A stretch of DNA of 64,000 bases from Acholeplasmataceae bacterium (lineage in GTDB: Bacteria > Bacillota_I > Bacilli_A > Acholeplasmatales > UBA5453). The DNA lies in contig DUQU01000019.1 in assembly GCA_012837645.1 (NCBI GenBank), positions 1-64,000 on the forward strand, given 5' to 3'. Numbering within the stretch: the first letter of the stretch is position 1; each line of letters starts with the position of its first letter. Made by a program: the position numbers and the translations under genes. This document shows positions 57,270 through 64,000 of this stretch, one piece after another. Below the pieces are notes generated by a model that searched no databases, had not been told where the DNA came from, and worked only from the letters and a program-made list of their open reading frames with translations.

Positions 57270-57325
57270 ACTACGATATTGATTAAAAACCACAAATAAG
57301 GTATCCTTATTAGTGGAGGGACTTT

Positions 57326-58048
57326 ATGAAAAAGAAAAATTTATTGTTAGTTTTAATATTTGTTTTGTTGACGGTTGCGTCGATTGTTTATGATTTTGTT
57401 TTAGGACTTGATTTAAAATATTTTGACTTTACTCAAGCAAAAGGCATCGTTGTTAGTTTAGCAATTATTATCGCAATTATATTTGCTTTAATTGAAAAAA
57501 ACTACTTGGCTGCCATTGTGATTTCTTTGGTAAAGATTGTTGTCGGTTTCGCAGATAAGTTTTTAATTCGAGTCGCAGGAATTGTGGCAGCCGGGAAAAT
57601 TAATTTTAGCGATGCTAATATCCAAATTGGGTTTCTGAATACTCTATTAATTATTTTTGCAACATTTTTAATTTATAAACTATTGAAAGAAAAACAATTT
57701 CAATTTGAAGCGCCAAGCTTTAAAACGATTATTTGGCCTTTTATCGTCTTGCTTTTTTATGCAATCTTTAAAAACTCTGCAGATGGTTTTAAAATTGCTC
57801 TAGTAGAACTATTAGCGCTAATTTTGGTTGCTCATGTTAGCGAGAGTTTATTAAGGATAAGTGCTTTTCTTTTTGTCCCATTTGATCTGCTTAGCAACTT
57901 AGTTTCTTCTCCTGGAACAATTACTACTAGTTTAATTATTGAATGGTCTATTGGTGGCGTGATTTTAATTGCGGCAATTATTCGTCTGGTAATCAACTTA
58001 AGACATTGGTTACATCAAGAACCACCTCTAAAGAAAATAGCGGAATGA
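57326..58048 (+). CDS. Hypothetical multi-TM membrane protein
   Basis: 240 aa, several hydrophobic segments; no family recognised. Confidence 0.7.
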   Translation: MKKKNLLLVLIFVLLTVASIVYDFVLGLDLKYFDFTQAKGIVVSLAIIIAIIFALIEKNYLAAIVISLVKIVVGFADKFLIRVAGIVAAGKINFSDANIQIGFLNTLLIIFATFLIYKLLKEKQFQFEAPSFKTIIWPFIVLLFYAIFKNSADGFKIALVELLALILVAHVSESLLRISAFLFVPFDLLSNLVSSPGTITTSLIIEWSIGGVILIAAIIRLVINLRHWLHQEPPLKKIAE

Positions 58049-59208
58049 CATTAAAGAAAGAAGCCCTTGATAAGCATTATCAATGGAAGGGCAAAATTGA
58101 AACTAAACTAAAAGCACCCTTAAATACAAACGAAGATTTAATGATTGCCTATACACCAGGAGTTGCCGAGGCTTGTTTGGCGATAAATGCCGACAAAGAA
58201 AAATCTTTTTCTTTAACTGGTAGAGCTAATTTAGTAGCGGTTATTACTGATGGTTCTGCAGTTTTAGGTTTAGGTAATATTGGACCTGAAGCGAGCATGC
58301 CTGTAATGGAAGGAAAATGTGCATTATTTAAAAGATTTGCTGATCTTGATTGCGTTCCCCTCTCTTTAAATACTCAAGATGTTAATGAAATTATAAAAAC
58401 AATCGAATATTTAGCTCCCAATTTTGGGGGGATAAATTTAGAGGACATTAAAGCTCCAAATTGTTTCATTATTGAAGAAGCTTTAAAAGAAAGGCTCGAT
58501 ATTCCGGTTTTTCATGATGATCAACATGGGACGGCGATTGTTGTTGGAGCGGCAGTAATTAATGCTTTAAAAATAGTTAAAAAATCTTTAAAAGAAATCA
58601 AAATAGTTATCAATGGCGCTGGTGCTGCAGGAATAGCGATAGCGAAATTTCTCTTATTAATGGGAAATAACAATATTATTATGGTCGATAAAAAAGGTAT
58701 TTTAACAAGAACTGAAAAACAAGATAATCCCCTTAAAGATCAAATCGCCCAATTAACTAACCATCAAAAGCTGAACGGTGATTTAGCTAAAGCACTTCGT
58801 AATGCCGATCTTTTTATTGGAGTTAGCGCTGGTAATCTTGTTAATGAAGAGATGGTTAAGTTAATGAATAAAGATCCAATAGTGTTTGCCTTAGCAAATC
58901 CCATTCCAGAGATAACTCCAACTTTAGCAAAAAAGGCTGGAGCTAAAGTGGTTGGGAGCGGTAGTAATCTTTATGAAAACCAAATTAATAATGCTTTAGC
59001 TTTTCCAGGATTGTTTAAAGGAGCATTGTTAGCGAACGCAACTAAAATCACCGCAAACATGATGGTTGAAGCGGCATATGCGATTGCATCTTATCCAAAA
59101 GAGATTAAAGCAAACAAAATTATGCCTTCAATTTTAGATGAAGGCCTTCATCAAGCGGTTAGTAAAAAAGTTTTCGAACAAGCAATTAAAGATAAAGTAA
59201 CGAGATAA
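58045..59208 (+). CDS. NAD(P)-dependent malic enzyme
   Basis: AYTPGVAEACLAI, GSAVLGLGNIGPEASMPVMEGKCALFKRFA, INLEDIKAPNCFIIEE, FHDDQHGTAIVV. ATG 58045 overlaps the previous stop (ATGA). Confidence 0.94.
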   Translation: MTLKKEALDKHYQWKGKIETKLKAPLNTNEDLMIAYTPGVAEACLAINADKEKSFSLTGRANLVAVITDGSAVLGLGNIGPEASMPVMEGKCALFKRFADLDCVPLSLNTQDVNEIIKTIEYLAPNFGGINLEDIKAPNCFIIEEALKERLDIPVFHDDQHGTAIVVGAAVINALKIVKKSLKEIKIVINGAGAAGIAIAKFLLLMGNNNIIMVDKKGILTRTEKQDNPLKDQIAQLTNHQKLNGDLAKALRNADLFIGVSAGNLVNEEMVKLMNKDPIVFALANPIPEITPTLAKKAGAKVVGSGSNLYENQINNALAFPGLFKGALLANATKITANMMVEAAYAIASYPKEIKANKIMPSILDEGLHQAVSKKVFEQAIKDKVTR

Positions 59209-59218
59209 AAATTATAAA

Positions 59219-59272
59219 AAAAAACCAATTTTAAGATTTGATGAATTTATTTCCTAAAAATTGGTTTTTTTT
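59219..59272. terminator. Bidirectional terminator between malic enzyme and tetR-like genes
   Basis: AAAACCAATTTT ... AAAAATTGGTTTTTTTT inverted repeat between convergent genes. Confidence 0.75.
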
Positions 59273-59286
59273 ATGGTTTTATCGCT

Positions 59287-59904
59287 TTAACAAAAGACAA
59301 TGTTTTTTAATTCTTGTAAATATGATTTGCGGTATTTATCGAGAAAGGTAGTAGTGGTTTGATTTTTGTTGTTAAAGAAGGGATACCAGCCGCTAAAACT
59401 TAAAAAGAAAGGAACTACAAAAGCAGAAAATAAAATTATATATTTAGAAAAAAGCACATCGTTACTAGCGTCAGGAAGTACTAACGCTAATTGCTTAGTA
59501 ATGGTATTAATAAAGTCTTTGTCAGTGATAAAAAGTTCTACCAAGATATTTGCTGCTTTACTTTGATTTGCTAACTGTAAAAAGGAATAATTAATAATAC
59601 CAGCATTTTTTTCTGCAAAAGTAAATATTATTTCAAACATATACATAATTGTTTCTTCAAAATTGTAGTCGACAATATTAAAATTGTCAATTGACGCTAG
59701 AATCTCATTTCTTAAATCACTAATAACTTCTTTAATAACGATTTCAATTAAGTTATCTTTAGAGCCAAAATGATAGTTGATTGCGGCGACATTAACGTAA
59801 GCCTTATCGGCGATTTCTTTGATGGTTGCGTTGCCTTTCTCCATTAATAAAATCTTAGTGGTTTTAACGATAACGTCTTTAATATCCTTACCTTGTTTTT
59901 CCAT
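59287..59904 (-). CDS. TetR-family regulator
   Basis: N-terminal HTH (GNATIKEIADKAYVNVAAINYHFGSKDNLIEIVIKEV). Confidence 0.92.
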   Translation of the reverse strand: MEKQGKDIKDVIVKTTKILLMEKGNATIKEIADKAYVNVAAINYHFGSKDNLIEIVIKEVISDLRNEILASIDNFNIVDYNFEETIMYMFEIIFTFAEKNAGIINYSFLQLANQSKAANILVELFITDKDFINTITKQLALVLPDASNDVLFSKYIILFSAFVVPFFLSFSGWYPFFNNKNQTTTTFLDKYRKSYLQELKNIVFC

Positions 59905-59915
59905 TTTCTCACCTC

Positions 59916-59939
59916 AAATGACATTTTAAATGATGATTT
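59916..59939. promoter_or_regulatory. Candidate TetR operator, tetR-proximal (tandem AAATG-CATTT palindromes)
   Basis: AAATGACATTT (perfect palindrome) followed by AAATGATGATTT. Confidence 0.5.
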
Positions 59940-60022
59940 AAATAGATTTTCAATCACCGTTTATAGTGTTATTTTATCATAATTGTTGTATATTGTAAAC
60001 AAGCGTTTAAAATTAAGGTTTT

Positions 60023-60034
60023 AAATGAGCATTT
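60023..60034. promoter_or_regulatory. Candidate TetR operator, MMPL-proximal
   Basis: AAATGAGCATTT, same half-sites as the tetR-proximal site, 12 bp before the MMPL ATG. Confidence 0.5.
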
Positions 60035-60046
60035 GCGAGGTGTGTA

Positions 60047-62161
60047 ATGAAGTTTTTAGCTAATAAAATAACGAGAATCATAATTGTTGCAGTTTTTACA
60101 GCTTTAATGTTTTTTTCTATTTTTCTGATTAATGCTGTAGAAATCAACTACGATATGACAAAATATTTGCCAGCTAATTCTAATACTAAATCATCATTAG
60201 AAGCGATGCAAGATGAATTTGGCAATAATTCTATGATTCAAATGATGGTAAAAGATGTTTCAATTATTGAAGCTAACATGTTGGTAGAAGAAATTAATAA
60301 AATAGAGACTGTTAAGTCTGTTGTTTGGTTGGGAATTGTCGATGATATTAGTAAGCCAATTGAACAAATGGATCAAGCAATGATTAAAGAGTTTTACCAT
60401 GATGATAGTTTTCTTTTTACAATTGAGTTTGATTTTGATGATTATGGGGTTAAAAAGAACGACAAGGATAATTATTTAAGTGATATTAATTTGTTAAGAG
60501 AGATAGCGGAAAACAGTGGCATTAAAGCGCATTTAAGAGGTCAAGGAGTAACCAACCTTTCTTCGCGTGATAAAGTCGATAATGAAATGTTTTGGATTTT
60601 TATTGTCGCGGTACCAATTGCAGTTTTAATTTTATTTTTAGCTTCTCGTTCTTGGTTTGAGCCGGTAATCGTTTTAATAAATTTAGGAGTAGCAATTTTA
60701 ATAAATATGGGAACTAATTTCCTGCAAGGTAGTGTTTCTTACATTACGATTGCGATTACGAGTGTTTTACAAATGGCGATGAGTTTAGATTTCTCCTTGT
60801 TTTTAGTACATCGCTACTATGAAGAAAGAGAAACAAAAGATAAAATCCCCGCTGTTATCCAAAGCAGTAAAGATGCCCTTAAGAGTGTGACAGCGTCAGC
60901 TCTAACAACTATTTTTGGGTTTCTAGCACTAACTATTATGCAATATAGGATTGGCTTTGATATTGGGATTGCTCTAGCAAAGGCGATATTAATTAGTTAT
61001 TTGGTAACGATGTTTTTGTTGCCAGTGTTAATTATAATTTTGGATAAACCACTAATTAAATTGAAAAGGAAAAAGCGTCAAGGTAACCATAAGGGGATAA
61101 CGAGATTTCTTGCTAAATATAAAATTATCATTAGTGTGGTTTTAGTAGTCTTTGGTGGTTATATGTTTTATAAACAAACTCAAACTAATTATCTTTATGG
61201 TGAACTAGCATTAGAAGATGTTAAAGATGCTAATTATCAAGATGAACTGGCAATAAGGGAAGTCTTTGGGCCTTTTCAACCGGTAGTGGTTTTATATAAT
61301 AACGATGATAAACAAGAGGCTATTCATTTAGCGAATATGTTATTTGAAATACCAGAAGTAAGACAAATTCAAAGTTTGATTACTAGTATTGATCCCACTT
61401 TACCAGAAGATATTTTACCACCTGAAGCGAAAGCACAATTTGAAGGTGAAAACTATTCTAGGATGATCATTTATTTAGATATTACTACTGAAAACGAGAG
61501 AATGTTTGAATTAAGTGAAATAATAACAGAATTAGTGTTAGAAAGCCTTTCTAGTGATAGTTATCTCTTGGGGATGCCAGTATCAATTGAAGAAATAAAA
61601 ACTTCTGTTAATGCTGATGGGATTTTTGTGCAATTATTATCGGCAATAATTATCGGGTTGGTAATTGGAATTATTTTTAAGTCACCGATTATTCCCTTAG
61701 TATTAGTAGTATTAATTGAAATTTCCATTTGGACGAATATTGCCTTCTCAGTCTTTACTGGCGGAACCTTAGTTTATATTGGTTATTTAGTAGTATCAAG
61801 TTTACAATTGGGAGCGACGATCGATTATGCGGTCCTGCTCACTAGTAGATATCAAGAATTTAGAGAGACTTTAAGTCCCAAAGAAGCGATTATCGAAGCT
61901 TCTTCGAAATCAACACCGACAATTATCGTTTCCGCTTTAGTGTTATCGTCAGCTGGTTTTGTGGTTTGGCTAATATCCAAGTTAGGAATAGTTAAAGAAA
62001 TTGGTATGTTAATTGGTAGAGGTGCCCTAATCTCAGGGGCTTTAGTGTTGTTTATTTTGCCCGCACTTTTACTAACGTTTGATAAATTGATTCAAAAAAG
62101 TATTATAAGAAGGAGAAAAAAGATAAAAAATGAAAACAATCAAGAAAATAATATTAATTAG
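60047..62161 (+). CDS. MMPL/RND-family transporter
   Basis: Two duplicated 6-TM blocks with large loops; MSLDFSLFLVHRYYEERE and ATIDYAVLLTSRYQEFRE. Confidence 0.9.
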   Translation: MKFLANKITRIIIVAVFTALMFFSIFLINAVEINYDMTKYLPANSNTKSSLEAMQDEFGNNSMIQMMVKDVSIIEANMLVEEINKIETVKSVVWLGIVDDISKPIEQMDQAMIKEFYHDDSFLFTIEFDFDDYGVKKNDKDNYLSDINLLREIAENSGIKAHLRGQGVTNLSSRDKVDNEMFWIFIVAVPIAVLILFLASRSWFEPVIVLINLGVAILINMGTNFLQGSVSYITIAITSVLQMAMSLDFSLFLVHRYYEERETKDKIPAVIQSSKDALKSVTASALTTIFGFLALTIMQYRIGFDIGIALAKAILISYLVTMFLLPVLIIILDKPLIKLKRKKRQGNHKGITRFLAKYKIIISVVLVVFGGYMFYKQTQTNYLYGELALEDVKDANYQDELAIREVFGPFQPVVVLYNNDDKQEAIHLANMLFEIPEVRQIQSLITSIDPTLPEDILPPEAKAQFEGENYSRMIIYLDITTENERMFELSEIITELVLESLSSDSYLLGMPVSIEEIKTSVNADGIFVQLLSAIIIGLVIGIIFKSPIIPLVLVVLIEISIWTNIAFSVFTGGTLVYIGYLVVSSLQLGATIDYAVLLTSRYQEFRETLSPKEAIIEASSKSTPTIIVSALVLSSAGFVVWLISKLGIVKEIGMLIGRGALISGALVLFILPALLLTFDKLIQKSIIRRRKKIKNENNQENNIN

Positions 62162-64000
62162 TTTAGTTGCTTTAAGCTTAGGCTTATTTGCTTGCGACAA
62201 CAACGATATTAATAATCCTAACAATGACAATCCCCCAAGTGGCGATGTTATCCTTCCTGACCTTGAAACATCTAAAAAAGCTGTTAAAGAGGAAATCATT
62301 TACGTTGACATTAAGCAAAACGGAATGATTGAAAACATTAAGGCCTCCAATAAAATATCAAATACGGAGGTTTCCTATTATGAAGATTATGGCTATTTTC
62401 TTCCCAAAGGGAATTTAAACATTAGTTCACCATTGGGAGAAATATTGTTTCCTGAAGAAGAGCATAAAGCCTTAATTCCATCATTAGAGGAACAGGATAA
62501 TTTTTATTACATCTTAGCGTTAGAAAAGGAAAAATATCAAGCCCAGTTACCTTTTGATATAAAGATAATGTATAAGCTTGAAAATAATATTGTTGGTTAT
62601 CAAGAAATTAAGGGGGCGACAGGAAATGTCGATATTAAAATTACATTTACCCCTAATTTAAATGCCGATAGATATTTTAAAGAATATTTTGGTGCTCAAA
62701 TTCAAATTCCCCTCTCGACAGAGCATGCTGAACTAATAGAGGCTAAAAATGCCTTAACGAAAATATTAGCAGGGAAAACATTAACACTAGCTTATATGGC
62801 TATGCCAGGGCAAGAATTAGAAATTGATTTAAAAATAAAAGCGAAAAACTTTAAGTTTGATGGCATTCAAGCAACTTATCAACAATTTGATATTAACGAC
62901 TTAATGAATAGCTTTATTAATTTAGAAGACTTTGATTTAAGCCAGTTTAATAAATTAGAAGATGGAGTTAGTATGATAGTGTCTGAGTTTACAGCAATTA
63001 AAGAAGGTGATGAGGGGCTAGATCAATTGTTTAATGGGTTAGAGGAACTTTTAAGTGGTAATCTGGATGAGTTTATCGATAAAGATAACTTTAGCCAGCT
63101 AGGAGAGTTAATAAACGCCCTTAATGATAGCAACTTTAAAATGGGTTATAAGTCGCCTGCAACAGCAATATCGTATTTAAATGCAAACAGGGATCAGTTA
63201 AAAGCTAAATATAACAATTTAGCTCATGATATTGAAACTAACGTTGATGAGCTTACTAAATCATATGAAAATATTATGGATAGTATCGACCAAATTGAAG
63301 AAGCAGTAGTTCTTTTCCTTGGTTATAATTATCAAGAAAAATATCAAGAGTTTGACGAAATAATTAATAAATTAAGTACTATTAAAGAAAAAATAGCACT
63401 TTTAAATGAAAATGAAATTGACTTAAAATATTTAATTAATAAGAAAGATGAAGTGCTACCAATATTTTCTGATATTGGTACATTAAATATGGAAATTAAG
63501 ACTCATTTCCAATCGTTAATTGTTAATTTTTCTCCATTTGCGTTCCATTTATCCGAGTTAAGTCCTTTATTTGACTTAATCATCGGTTTTGGTAACTTTA
63601 TAGAGAAAATTTCTGGTTTAAAAACTAACTTAGAAACTCTAGTAAGTGAAATTAAAAAAGATAAAAATGATAATGTTTTTATCTCAACAATTATAATCGA
63701 TCCATTTTTGGAAGGGATTGAAAATGGTAGCAATGGTAACCCGAGTTTACTTAGTGCTTTAGAGGAAGTAATTAGCCAGACTAGTGACTTTGATTTAAGT
63801 GAATTGGACCAATTGGCGACCTTATTTGAAAAAGATATGAAGACTAATTTGCGTAAAGTTGATATGATAGCGATTGGCTTTATTGAGATGAATAAAGCAT
63901 TGACATTACCTCAAGAAGGAGAGGAGATTAGTTTTTACGATGGTTTGACTTTATTTACAATGATCGAAGAAGTAGTTGAATTTATTCCTGATTTTAAAGC
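62130..64000 (+). CDS. Large lipoprotein, truncated by window end
   Basis: Hand translation MKTIKKIILISLVALSLGLFACDNNDINNPNNDNPPSG...; lipobox LFAC; frame open to 64000; overlaps the MMPL 3' end by 32 bp. Confidence 0.8.
   Translation, partial: MKTIKKIILISLVALSLGLFACDNNDINNPNNDNPPSGDVILPDLETSKKAVKEEIIYVDIKQNGMIENIKASNKISNTEVSYYEDYGYFLPKGNLNISSPLGEILFPEEEHKALIPSLEEQDNFYYILALEKEKYQAQLPFDIKIMYKLENNIVGYQEIKGATGNVDIKITFTPNLNADRYFKEYFGAQIQIPLSTEHAELIEAKNALTKILAGKTLTLAYMAMPGQELEIDLKIKAKNFKFDGIQATYQQFDINDLMNSFINLEDFDLSQFNKLEDGVSMIVSEFTAIKEGDEGLDQLFNGLEELLSGNLDEFIDKDNFSQLGELINALNDSNFKMGYKSPATAISYLNANRDQLKAKYNNLAHDIETNVDELTKSYENIMDSIDQIEEAVVLFLGYNYQEKYQEFDEIINKLSTIKEKIALLNENEIDLKYLINKKDEVLPIFSDIGTLNMEIKTHFQSLIVNFSPFAFHLSELSPLFDLIIGFGNFIEKISGLKTNLETLVSEIKKDKNDNVFISTIIIDPFLEGIENGSNGNPSLLSALEEVISQTSDFDLSELDQLATLFEKDMKTNLRKVDMIAIGFIEMNKALTLPQEGEEISFYDGLTLFTMIEEVVEFIPDFK

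Noticed and set aside
59366-59566. Plus-strand ORF inside tetR gene
   Set aside because: Antisense to a well supported TetR regulator.
62072-62299. Minus-strand 75-aa ORF at MMPL/lipoprotein overlap
   Set aside because: Antisense to two coding frames on the plus strand.
63503-63733. Minus-strand 76-aa ORF near window end
   Set aside because: Antisense to the open lipoprotein frame that runs through 64000.
1-64000. CRISPR arrays, restriction-modification, toxin-antitoxin, prophage or transposon signatures
   Set aside because: Scanned for regularly spaced repeats, transposase/integrase motifs and phage proteins; none seen. The only clear tandem repeat is the coding one in the S1-like gene.

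Overview
Low-GC chromosomal segment of a Firmicutes/Mollicutes-related bacterium. TGA is used as a stop (e.g. the ends of miaA and the 57326-58048 ORF), so this is not the Mycoplasma code; an Acholeplasma/Izemoplasma-like lineage is my inference. Positions 1 to ~22.9 kb are a dense core block with Bacillus-like synteny: holA, dnaQ-like, rpsT, pgsA, recA, rny, ymdB, miaB, ymcA-like, unknown ORF, mutS, mutL, miaA, aroK, aroQ, efp, rluB-like, cmk, S1-like, der, gpsA, hup. The rest is more accessory. It includes a DUF1538 membrane protein with two PII-like proteins, a 955-aa protein that reads as a degenerate GGDEF-EAL, cardiolipin synthase, NfeD/SPFH, ArsR plus a P1B-type ATPase, and an acyltransferase with a zinc ribbon. 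It also includes a GNAT/RLAN/ATP-grasp fusion, a GT4-PlsC fusion, a frameshifted lemA next to a TPM-domain gene, a frameshifted epimerase, and a TetR/MMPL/lipoprotein locus with palindromic candidate operators. I saw no rRNA, tRNA, CRISPR array, transposase or prophage. The best candidates for undescribed biology are the degenerate GGDEF-EAL protein, the DUF1538/PII trio, the GT4-PlsC fusion, and the TetR/MMPL/lipoprotein module. All product calls come from reading motifs by eye; no database search was run.
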